A DNA stretch of 64,000 nt. Source: Ridgeia piscesae (taxonomy: Eukaryota; Annelida; Polychaeta; Sabellida; Siboglinidae). The notes below the pieces were generated by a model. The model saw nothing but the letters and a program-made list of their open reading frames with translations, was not told where the DNA came from and searched no databases. Position numbers and translations under genes: made by a program. The DNA lies in the NCBI GenBank assembly GCA_025642075.2, contig JAODUO010000479.1, forward strand, positions 272,501 through 336,500. Direction: 5' to 3'. This document shows positions 35,901 through 47,028 of this stretch, one piece after another; the stretch's first letter is position 1, and the number at the start of each line of letters is the position of its first letter.

Positions 35901-36770
35901 TTAGGTTTGACATCTGCATTGTTATGTTTGTTGAGAGGTTGAACATGTGTGTTTTAGGCTGGATGTCTTTGTTGGTAGGTTGGACATATCTGTTGTTAGG
36001 TTGAACTTCTGTGTTTTTAGGTTGGACATCTGCATTGTTAGATTTGACATCTGCATTGTCATGTTTGACATGTGTTGTTAGGTTGGATATATCTGTTGTT
36101 AGGTTGGACATTTGCATTTTTAGGATGGACATCTATGTTATTAGGTTGGACATCTGCATGTTTAGGCTGGACATCTCTGTTGTTAGGTTTGACATCTATG
36201 ATCTGTTATTAGGTTGGGCATCTCTGTTGGTAAGTTGACATATATCTTGTTAGGTTGTACATCTCTGTTGTTAGGTTGAACATTATGTTGTTAGGTTGAA
36301 CATTATGTTGTTAGGTTGAACATTTTGTTGTTAGGTTGAACATATATTATGTTGTTATGTTGACCATCTCTGTTGTTAGGTTGAACATCTCTGTTGTTAG
36401 GTTGAACATATATGTTGTTATGTTGAACATATATGTTGTTAGGTTGTTATGTTGAACATATATGTTGTTAGGTTAAACATATATGTTGTTAGGTTGAACA
36501 TATATGTTGTTAGGTTGAACATATATGTTGTTAGGTTGAACATTTATGTTGTTTGGTTGAACATATATGTTGTTAGGTTGAACATTTATGTTGTTTGGTT
36601 GAACATATATGCTGTTAGGTTAAACATATATGTTGTTAGGTTGAACATATATGTTGTTAGGTTGAACATATATGTTGTTAGGTTGAACATTTATGTTGTT
36701 TGGTTGAACATATATGTTGTTAGCTTGAACATATATGTTGTTAGCTTGAACATATATGTTGTTAAGTTAA

Positions 36771-36830
<60 letters not shown>

Positions 36831-38005
36831 GTTGTTAGGTTGACCATCTCTGTTGTTAGGTTGACCATCTCTGTTGTTAGGTTGAACATATCTGTTGTTA
36901 GGTTGAACATATCTGTTGTTAGGTTGAACATATCTGTTATTAGGTTGACCATCTCTGTTGTTAGGTTGTTAGGTTGAACATATATGTTGTTCGGTTAAAC
37001 ATATATGTTGTTAGGTTGAACATATATGTTGTTAGGTTGAACATATATGTTGTTAGGTTGAACATCTCTGTTGTTAGGTTGAACAACCCTGTTGTTAGGT
37101 TGAACATGTGTTGTTAGGTTAAACATATATGTTGTTAGGTTAAACATATATGTTGTTAGGTAAAACATCTCTGTTGTTAGGTTGAACATCTCTGTTGTTA
37201 GGTTGTTAGGTTAAACATATATGTTGTTAGGTTGAACATCTCTGTTGTTAGGTTGTTAGGTTAAACATCTCTGTTGTTAGGTTGAACATCTCTGTTGTTA
37301 GGTTGTTAGGTTAAACATATATGTTGTTAGGTTGAACATCTCTGTTGTTAGGTTGAACATATCTGTTGTTAGGTTGAACATATCTGTTGTTAGGTTGAAC
37401 ATATCTGTTGTTAGGTTGAACATATCTGTTGTTAGGTTGAACATATCTGTTGTTAGGTTGACCATCTCTGTTGTTAGGTTGAACATATCTGTTGTTAGGT
37501 TGAACATATATGTTGTTAGGTTGAACATATATGTTATTAGGTTGAACAACCCTGTTGTTAGGTTGAACATATGTTGTTAGGTTAAACATATATGTTGTTA
37601 GGTAAAACATCTCTGTTGTTAGGTTGAACATTTGTTGTTAGGTTGTTAGGTTAAACATATATGTTGTTAGGTTGAACATCTCTGTTGTTAGGTTGTTAGG
37701 TTAAACATCTCTGTTGTTAGGTTGAACATCTCTGTTGTTAGGTTGTTAGGTTAAACATATATGTTGTTAGGTTGAACATCTCTGTTGTTAGGTTGTTAGG
37801 TTAAACATCTCTGTTGTTAGGTTGAACATCTCTGTTGTTAGGTTGTTAGGTTAAACATATATGTTGTTAGGTTGAACATCTCTGTTGTTAGGTTGTTAGG
37901 TTGTTAGGTTGTTAGGTTGAACACATATGTTGTTAGGTTGAACAACTCTGTTGTTAGGATAAACATATGTGTTGTTAGGTTGAACAATGTCATGCTAGGT
38001 TGACA
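35690..38005. repeat. 2.3-kb minisatellite, about 21-bp unit with higher-order structure
   Basis: The array is built from GTTGTTAGGTTGAACAT followed by a four-base variable end (ATAT, CTCT, ATCT). The left part (35.69-36.25 kb) is degenerate and the centre very regular. From about 37.1 to 37.9 kb an extra GTTAGGTT insertion alternates with the plain unit, producing repeats of about 50 and 100 bp. Two microsatellite blocks, (CA)n and (TA)n, interrupt it at 36773-36822. Because 21 is a multiple of three, frames on both strands stay open; these are not genes. The unit contains TTAGG, but not as a telomeric tandem. Confidence 0.97.
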
Positions 38006-38569
38006 TGTCTCGTTAGGTCTGACAGTTGTCTGGTGACAAAGACATGTGAAGATAACTGCCAGAACAGTGCAGCAGTTCCAGGGCATTCTTTTTATAAAAG
38101 GAACTGTGAATAAGAAATCATATCCGAGACTTCCACAGGATCTGTCATTCTACAAATCCATGCACCTGTCACCTTCTTCTTCAGCAATGGCACTAGGAGT
38201 GATGTCATCTCATGCAATATCAAAGTCAACATAATTATTATCAAACAATTTCTCTGCCATATTTCTTGTAAATTCTTACATTATCACAGAGTGAGTAACA
38301 TATGTTTTTTTTATAAAAATAAATTAATTCCTTGGTATAGGCTAGAAGCAACTAGCAACACTATATTCAAAGTTTACAAAGGCAACTATTGCAACCAAGA
38401 ACAGGGCAAGGGCAACCTGATGCTCAAACTCATTCTGACTTTCTCAATTCGTTTATAGGTCAGTGTTGACGTCATCTCAGTCACATAGGCTTTTTTGCAC
38501 TGCTGTCATCTGTCTACATTTTCCTGCTGAGCTTTTCTCTTTTTTTTTCACATACGTCCTTCGAAACAG

Positions 38570-38785
38570 ATTTCGCAGCTGCGATACCATTATCATAATA
38601 ATGAATTACCTCGATGTAAAAAGGTGGCAAGAGACAAACACTGATTTGATGATGGCACATTGCAACTCCTCTCCAATGAAGCACATGTTGCTCAGTCCCG
38701 ATGAAACGCCACGAGTCAGAAGAAAAACACGCAATTCTAGTGGCGACATCTTCGGGATTCCTCGTCAACCCAGACGTGGTGCTTT
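38570..38785 (+). CDS. Candidate internal exon, unrecognised
   Basis: A long pyrimidine-rich tract (TTTTCTCTTTTTTTTTCACA and on to GAAACAG) ends at 38569, and the segment ends at TGCTTT followed by GTAAGC, a strong donor. The frame is open throughout, with a basic, Ser-rich C-terminal part: SPDETPRVRRKT, then NSSGDIFGIPRQPRRG. The IFG-x-P motif after a basic stretch recalls the Jupiter/HN1 microtubule-associated family, but the match is too short to assign. No neighbouring exons were found. Confidence 0.3.
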
Positions 38786-38789
38786 GTAA

Positions 38790-40814
38790 GCCACAGGAGC
38801 GGCGCACATTTAGCATCATGCAAACCTCATTTCGCTACCTCAGTCAAGACCTTGATAGGACCAACAACATATCATAGTTTTGACAGACTGCAATGGTTTC
38901 GACTGTAACACCAGTACATTTAAAACACGGAGAACGTTTCTTTATTTTTGTATTACAATTAAATTAAAAATAAATTAAAATACAACCCATTTTAATAATG
39001 CCCTCTGCGTGTGTTTCTGACATCTGTTTTGTATTGAATCATGTATTATTTGCCAAAACTTTGATGTTGTCTGTCTCAAAACTTGAGCTGTCTTATCAGC
39101 TGTTTCCATCTCTCTGTCTCATCATCAATGGCCATCTATTCACGGCTGTTTACACCAGCCTTCATCAGGTCTTGTTTGTTGTGGTTGTTCCGTCTCGTCC
39201 CTGTCGTCTGTCAACCTCTTCTACTTTCCATGTTCTTTTTTCAGTTTTTGGCAGCCTTTCTTCACTCATTCTTTGTACACACGTCCCGCCTATATAATTA
39301 CGTGTCCACCAAAATATACCACAAGTTCTCAACTAGTTGGCCCCACCATAAATAACACATTTAAATGCAGACTTTCAGATAAGAGACATGCGGATGTGCC
39401 AGGTGAGACAGCATGAATTCACCAAAACCTCCAAGTTTGACTGTTCTTCTTATGCTCTTAGTCTAGGATCTCCACATTACAATAGGTCCTACTCTTCTTC
39501 CTTTTTTGAATCGGTCTGTTTGGTTCTTACAATTTTTTCTAGGGCTGGGCTCCATTTTATTGTCTGTGAACATTACTGTTATCATCTGAGATCTTTCGTT
39601 TTTGGGTTGGTTCCCACAGAATGGCGCATTGGGATAAATTCTGATGCACACCATAACTCTATTACCTGACTCAGTCACGTATCAATTGGTGATGCCACTA
39701 AATGATAACTTTACTGGTAAGTGGAAAGAAATCACTGACAAACAACTGAAACAGCGCATTAACCTCTGGAAGATTACACACACATAGAATGTGTTTAAAA
39801 ATAAAATTGACAGACATGTGATAAGGATGGACTATACTTTTAACGTGAAGTCCTGATATTTGGCTTCCATGTGTGGCACATTTGTAAAGGGGAAGCCAAG
39901 TTTAGTCACTCATTTTAAAAAAAATGATAGTACCAAAACAGAGTATACTTATATATTTTAATATATATTCTTAATATTAAATGCAGCATTTGCACACCAC
40001 TTTAAGGCATTCAGTATCCATCCCTTGTTGCGGGTCAAAATTACATCGCTGAACACTACAAACAGATCAAAACCTGTCTGCTTAGTGTTGACCTCAGGTC
40101 CCATGGCGAATACATTTAAATTTAATTCTGTAATACGTAACACTTTTAACAACTTACATAGCATATATTGAAGTATATAGAAATACATGTAATCATTTTA
40201 AAATGTTATAGTTGTGATTTTGAGAGCACTTTGTTCTGTGATATTTGCTGTCTCGTATATTCAGTTAGTGTTCTGCCGTATGTAGAAATAGTGTGCAAAC
40301 GTGGCATCTAGGAAACAAATTTAGAACAAATGTCTGCAGGGGATCAACGTTCCCCGCAAAATAGTAAAATTACCCCATCTGCCACTGCTGAGTTTACTTG
40401 GCCACTTGCTATCAGCAGCAGGACGCTTTTTAAGGAGTTGTTAATATTAATTTTGGAAGAGACTAACATCAGTACATTTTCCTGTTTCATAACGTTGGAT
40501 AATTGCCAGAAGGAAGTGCAACATTGGCAGAAAGTCTTACCAAAGTGTCAACATCGATGTCTATGGAAGCATCTATCATTTATGTGTCAGATACATAATT
40601 GATATCATCTATCAGCCATCAATATACCGTGGCAGGCACAGAAAGCATACAGGACAGGTTAAGATACGCCAGCTGTATGGTACAAACACAATGCTTACAT
40701 TCTTATCCAATGTCATCTTAACTGTGCCAAAAACTATTATCTTTTATAGATTGACACAAAATAATCCTTTACCTCATGGGTTCTTTACTGCAATTGTTTC
40801 TATTTTAGTTTTTA
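38790..40814. other. AT-rich non-coding stretch
   Basis: No gene recognised. Several 70-110-codon frames occur with no domain. Probably intronic or intergenic. Confidence 0.4.
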
Positions 40815-41060
40815 TTTAGTGCTTTATATCTTATAACTCGTTCAATCAATCACCACCTTTACTCTCCAGGAAGCTTTTAGCCACGCTACAATTAATGTGC
40901 ACAGACTATTCGTACACAAATATCCACCAGTGTCTATAGCCAGGTACTCGTTATTACAGTTGAGACAACATAGTGTACAAACGTGCCCAAAGTTATACAG
41001 CATGATGAGATTTGAAACCAGGTTACCTTAATTTAGAGTGCTACACCCCAGCTACTGCAT
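40815..41060 (-). mobile_element. tRNA-related SINE, diverged copy
   Basis: Colinear with 44935-45252: TTCAATCAAT, AGGAAGC, GCCAC, CTACAATTAATGTGC, TCGTACA, GTCTATAGCCAGGTACTCGT and TTGCCCAAAG-like landmarks, then the degraded tRNA head (GATTTGAAACCAGGTT). The pol III boxes on the minus strand are damaged, so it is an old copy. Confidence 0.85.
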
Positions 41061-41444
41061 AATACCGTAGAATGGAGTAAACGCTTAATGTAAAGAGGTT
41101 TGTCTCCTATCTGTGCTCATCAGAAAGATTGGATTGGTCTCTCCTTTATTTGGTGAAACATTTGACCTAGGTGACTTCAGAAAGAATTTTTCAGGACACA
41201 TGTTGTTTGTTTATACTCATAAATACGGTCAATAGCTGTATATACTGATATCCACTTTTGAAGTTATGACATCATGTAATAGTTATGACCTCACTGTTTA
41301 TTTGCACTTCCTAGAGAGGAAGTGAACTCATTCGTGGACCCAATTTGGAATGTTTCGGCAAACCAGTAAGAAATGAAGAAATGTGAAAATAAATACCGGT
41401 AGGTGTATTATATTGGAAGTACAAATCATAAATATAGTCTATAC
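41061..41444. other. Non-coding stretch
   Basis: AT-rich spacer, nothing recognised. Confidence 0.4.
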
Positions 41445-41515
41445 ACACGCACACAAGCATGCATGCATGAACGCACACATGCATACACCAACCAACCCAC
41501 CCACCCACCCACACA

Positions 41516-41555
<40 letters not shown>

Positions 41556-41580
41556 TGCACACACACACACACACACACGC
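41445..41580. repeat. (ACAC)/(CCCA)/(ACGC)n microsatellite cluster
   Basis: Short CA-rich and CCCA units, then about nine ACGC units and (AC)n. Confidence 0.95.
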
Positions 41581-43329
41581 ATCTTGCATAAATACTTCAT
41601 TGCAGAAACATAACATGGGCAAATTGGTTAAACAGAAGCAAAGGAGTTGTGGAAATTGACACTACGGTACAAGTCACTAGCAGACACCTTTAAGTAGGCC
41701 AAAATGCACATAGATTTTAAACTTGGCATGGAGCCTAACATGAAGCTAAGTGGACCTTGTAATTACGTTTGTGTCATGACAGATGACACAAATGTGGTGT
41801 TTCTGACAGTACAATTTATACCCGGCATATAAAACAAATAATTTTTACAACAGGTTCTGATTAGTGTTGAATTTATGAGTTTGATTATCAATGCAATGAC
41901 TTAGTCAATTAACACAACCAATTATGAAAAAAATATTATATGTAATAGTAATAATTATTGATCGCTTCTAAAAACATCCTATTTACAATGCCTAGAGGTT
42001 TTTGATGTTGGTTAACATACTAACTGCTAAAACAGGCACAAACAAATCTCACTGGTTATGATGATTATATTACTGAGCCATTCTGACCAATTAAGGTGCA
42101 GTATGACCGCTCAAAACTGTCAACGATTACTCATAATGAATTATGAGTACTAAATATAATTACTTCGTTGTCGTATCCTTACCTGGTTTAATGACTTCCC
42201 CTTGTGTCTTACATCTGGGACCCGTCCCTCGAACCCACGTTCTTAAAGACTGCGTCGTTGGCAATACTAATTAACCTCAACAAACATGGTACTGAAATCG
42301 CTGAACACTGCCCCAGTTCCTAAACTAATCAATAGAATTCTTCTGTACAATTTCTCAGGTCTGTTCATTTTTTTCTGACTGTGTACTAAATAACTAATAG
42401 TGCTAATCAGGCCAATTCTCAAATTACAAGTGAAGAGTAAAATCTGCCTTTGTCTGCGCGGCTAAGGCTGTTATGTTCCCGCGCCGGTTAGTGGTTCGAA
42501 ATAAATGTTCTATACGCACCATTCTCCAGGGTTGGTAAACAGCCATAGTTATTATACAAAGCGGACAGAGGTTTGTGTTCGAGCAGTCAATGACTGACAA
42601 AAGTGTGCACACCAGCGACGCCATTCCAGATCAAAAGGTATTGACTTTACGTCAGTCAACTGAGTTGCTGAGTGATATGAGTGAAGTTGAGGTGGTTCTT
42701 TTGAGTGCAATCATTGTTCCATGACAGACACAGACAGGCTGCATCTGGTCATCGATCATCATCATCGAACTGGCTGCATGCTTTGGGTAAGGTGGATGAT
42801 TTCTAGATAAATTATAAAACCAAAGAGATCTTGTAGAGATGATGCAGAAGAGAAGAGGAGGAGGAGAGAGAGAGAGAGAGAGACAAGAACCCTTCAGCAT
42901 CCTCCAGTAACTAGATGATCCCCTGCAGCCCCTGCAACAAAATGGTCCTGTCCAACAGAAGCCTGGTCAACCATAAACATGCTTGCTACAGATGTTGACA
43001 ACTGCCTTCATAAAACTATTTAATCTTTGACCCGAAGCCAATCCAAGAAGTACATTTACAATAATAATAACTAACAAGCCGTCCTCTGTCACTACTCGTG
43101 GCATTGCCAAGTGACTCGCTAAGTTCTATTTACACATTCTCTGGCAGGTAGAAGGGAGAACATTGAATGACCTACACCTGGCATATTCATCAAGTGCGCT
43201 ATGCCCTGGTATGTGACCCAGACACACCACCCTCCCCCCAACCCCCATCTGGTGTGATTTGAGGGTCATCTGTCACACCCACTGGTGCAAGACATAAAAG
43301 TCGCAATCATTTTGAAGAATACTTTGTGA
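41581..43329. other. Non-coding stretch
   Basis: AT-rich. (AG)n at about 42860-42885. No gene recognised. Confidence 0.4.
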
Positions 43330-43334
43330 AATCT

Positions 43335-43374
<40 letters not shown>

Positions 43375-43431
43375 AACTACTACTACTACTCTACTACTAC
43401 TACTACTACTACAACAACTACTACTACTACA

Positions 43432-43487
<56 letters not shown>

Positions 43488-43491
43488 AACA

Positions 43492-43568
<77 letters not shown>

Positions 43569-43593
43569 AACAACAACAACTACTACTACTACA

Positions 43594-43642
<49 letters not shown>

Positions 43643-43899
43643 ACTACAACTACTACTACTACTACAACTACAACTACTACTACTACTACAACTACTCACT
43701 ACTACTACTACTACAACTACTACTACTACTACAACAACACACTACTACTACTACTACTACTACAACTACTACTACAACTACTACTAACTACTACACAACT
43801 ACTACTACAACAAAACAACAACTACTACTACAACTACTACTACTACTACAACTACTACTACTACTACAACATACTACTACAACTACAACTACAACTACA

Positions 43900-43949
<50 letters not shown>

Positions 43950-43968
43950 AACTACTACTACTACTACC
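43330..43968. repeat. 640-bp (CTA)n triplet repeat with CAA interruptions
   Basis: Long runs of CTA/ACT triplets, interrupted by CAA triplets and by a few one-base shifts. Reads as poly-Leu/poly-Tyr in frames and is not a gene. The many CAA interruptions point to an old, diverging array. Confidence 0.98.
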
Positions 43969-44934
43969 ACCTGCAGTTAGATATTTACCAGAATGGCTTC
44001 AACTCATTTAAAGGTGATCATTCACGATTCTCCCTAAAACCCTGCGTGCTAGCAAGTTTCATTTCTATCAATTATTCACATATTTAAAAAAAAAATATTG
44101 ACATCCCTAATGAATCCCGTAGTAGCATTCATTAAAACTAGCAAGCATTTTCACTTTACAAGCACAAAGTCAAAGACTGTTGTTTTTGTATTACATTGAC
44201 ATACGCAGGCACACAATAATGTTATAATGACTACATAGAAACCTGACTTCTTCACAATGGTGAAGAATTAAAAACCAAAGGGCCGTCAGATCATAAGAGA
44301 GATTAATTGAAAACATATTTCTATTTTTAAGGTAAAGCAATCTAACAGATCATGCTATTTCCAAAGGCGAACATAATATAGAAATTCAGAATGACTGGCA
44401 AGACGTAAACATGGACGTATGCTTTGTAGACTATTTCGTATATTTTTCCATTTTATACATCATTTGTACATGTGTAAATGTTAACGTGTAGCTGTGGACT
44501 TTAACCCTTTGATAAGACTGTCGGTTAGTGTAGGGGGGTCCTTGTGATATTGTTCTCTCTCTACTGATCACAGGCAAATCACTGTTTGCTCTCTATAAAA
44601 ATTATTTGTGTTTGGCAAAAAATTATTTCTGGTCTCTCATCAAAATTGTATTTTAAGAAGGTTTTTATTAATACTATATTTAATATGTTGACTATCAACT
44701 ATAAAAGTGGTTGTTTTTAACAGTCAACAACTTATGATGCATGCCAAACATATTTCTTACAACCAGTGAAGATATCATTATTATATTTGACTACTGTTTT
44801 CACTTGTTTAAATGTCGTAAATGCCTAGTGCACATGCTGATGATGTTTACAGTAAAGTAAAATGTTGACAGGGAGTGATATTCCATGTGCTAGACAAAAT
44901 TGTGACATTCCTAGTAAAGGTAAAAAAGGTAAGT
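43969..44934. other. AT-rich non-coding stretch
   Basis: No gene or repeat family recognised. Confidence 0.4.
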
Positions 44935-45252
44935 TTTTATGTAGCGCAGTATCCAGTCCTCAGGACTGCTCAAAGCGCTTTTACACTTTACTTCCCCGGC
45001 AGACCTGTTCAATCAAATACCATCTCAACTTCTCTGGGAAGCATCCAGCCACTTGCTACAATTAATGTGCGAAAGGCTGCTCGTACATAGTCACCACTGT
45101 CTACAGCCAGGTACTCATTTATACAGCTGAGTGAACTGGAGCAATGTAGAGCGAAAAAACTTGCCCAAGGTTTTAAGACCGCAGCAAAGGATTTGAACCC
45201 GGGTTCTCTTAGTTGAGAGTCCGAAGCTCTACCCCTGAGCCATGTGCTCTAC
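44935..45252 (-). mobile_element. tRNA-derived SINE, best-preserved copy
   Basis: Read on the minus strand, a tRNA-like head (about 45183-45250) has an A box TGGCTCAGGGG and a B box GGGTTCAAATCC. The body follows, with the conserved segments CTACAATTAATGTGC and TCAAAGCG on the plus strand, ending near 44935. This layout fits a pol III-transcribed SINE moved by a LINE partner (established for the class). Related copies lie at 40815-41060 and 9692-9751. Its head directly abuts the fold-back element at 45253. Confidence 0.85.
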
Positions 45253-45665
45253 TAACGTCAGAAATAAATGTTGTGTAAAGCATAAATAATCATTAGTATG
45301 CCAATGTGTGAAGGAAGAGTTCTATATTTAACATAACTTTTTAAATCAGGGAGTAGAATCTTGAGTGTTACCGTGGTTCAGTTGATATCCTACGCGTTCA
45401 TTAGGTGCGTTCGCTTTTACAATCGGAAGGACACCGATTCGAACACCACACGAAATCATTGAGTTTTGGACGTATGCAAAAATCGGACGTTTGGAAAAAA
45501 TAATTACAAAAAAAATTAAACAAATACAAGTATTAGTCTACATCATTGCTTTTTGATTGGATTTATATTTTTTTGGAAAAGTTAAACAAAAACGTTACAA
45601 AAAACTCAATGATTTCGTGAGGGGGTTCGAATCAGTGTCCTTCCGATTGTAAAAGCGAACGGTCC
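45253..45665. mobile_element. Fold-back element with tRNA-like arms, copy A (right arm truncated)
   Basis: Left arm 45253-45463 starts TAACGTCAGAAATAAATG. It includes an A-box-like TGGTTCAGTTG and a B-box-like GATTCGAAC. After a spacer, 45598-45665 is the reverse complement of the inner end of the arm (45408-45463). The left arm is nearly identical (about 96 percent by eye) to the reverse complement of the right arm of copy B. The pol III-like boxes lie inside each arm, unlike a SINE, where they lie at the 5' end. Confidence 0.75.
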
Positions 45666-46199
45666 TAGTCACACTAGTTAAAGATAGAAACAAGGCTTTA
45701 CCTAAATTTGTTTCCCCATATGTACATAAAGATTAAGTAGGTATGCAACATTTGACAACATTCAAACAATTAATAAAAATACATGTGTAGTATAAATTTG
45801 TTTTTAATCCCATCAGCATATCGATTCCTGCAGAAAGCTGAAAGTTAATTAGCAGTGTGATCATGTGGTATCGGGGCATCAAAGAAGACATGTACTGGCA
45901 TCAGGCGAACCCTTTCTATGTACAGGTGTATTCAGAGCATGTTTACATGGATAGTTTTGGGGTTGAAACGAGCGTCATAATAAATTATTGTGCATATTAA
46001 AATATAATGCAAACACTAGTCATCACATGGAACAAATACTTATCTTAAAGTACCATACGAATCAAATGTTACAAATTTAAGCTGTATGAGCATTGGGTTT
46101 GTTGTCACTGCCTTCGGTTCATTTTCTGAGTAATTGTATCGACTGCAGCCCACGGAAGATAATTCACGCCATGACATATACATTACAAACATTTAACTT
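45666..46199. other. Spacer between fold-back copies
   Basis: AT-rich, no gene seen. Confidence 0.4.
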
Positions 46200-47028
46200 C
46201 AGACAGAAATGTCATGCAATACATTAATATCACTAGTATGCCGATGTATGAAGGAGGGGTTGTAAATTTAACGTGACACGTCAAATCCGGGACCTGAATC
46301 ATGCTGGTCTGCATAGCTCAGTTGGTAAACACGTTCGTTAGGTGTGTTCTTTTTTACAATCAAAAGGACACCAGTTCGACCCTGACACAAAACCATTAAT
46401 ATTTGTTTACACTTTTGTTTATGTTTTTACTAAATAATAATTATAAACGGAGTCATTTTAAATAAATGAATGATGTACTGCATGGGTTTTTATTGTTGTA
46501 CAGCCTGTAGTAATTATTTATTCGCATCAAAAATGAATATTGTGGTAATTATGTCATTATAACGATGATATATATTGATATATATTTCTAAATATAAATT
46601 ATTGTTACTACATGTGAAAACAATTTGTGATTTGTCTTGATACATGAAATTAAAAAATATACATTGCTGTTACATGTACAATTAACATATTTTCATTTTC
46701 ATGGGATATAAATAATTTCAACAAAAATAAAACAAATACAAGCATTAGTCTACATCATTGCTTTTTGATTGGATTTATATTTTTTGGGGAAAAGTTAAAC
46801 AAAAACATGACAAAAAACTCAATGATTTCGTGTGGGGTTCGAATCAGTGTCCTTCCGATTGTAAAAGCGACCGCACCTAATGAACGCGTAGGCTATCAAC
46901 TGAACCATGGTAACACTCAAGATTCTACTCCCTGCTTTAAAGAGTTATGTTAAATATAGAACTCTTCCTTCACACATTGGCATACTAATGATTATTTATG
47001 CTTTACACAACATTTATTTCTGACGTTA
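46200..47028. mobile_element. Fold-back element with tRNA-like arms, copy B
   Basis: The left arm (46200-46395) is diverged but keeps CTAGTATGCCGATGT, a perfect-looking A box TAGCTCAGTTGG and a B-box-like AGTTCGACC. The right arm (46816-47028) is the well-preserved inverted copy, ending CTGACGTTA. The spacer shares 46735-46815 with copy A in direct orientation. Total about 830 bp, arms about 200 bp. No coding capacity, so it depends on enzymes from elsewhere. Confidence 0.75.

Noticed and set aside
35690..38005. Regular array resembling a CRISPR or a repeat protein
   Set aside because: Contiguous tandem units without unique spacers, in eukaryotic DNA; open frames arise from the 21-bp period.
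35690..38005. TTAGG motifs as an interstitial telomere
   Set aside because: TTAGG occurs once per 21-bp unit and never as a tandem telomeric run.
43326..43643. 105-codon frame of Leu and Tyr
   Set aside because: Pure translation of the CTA triplet repeat.
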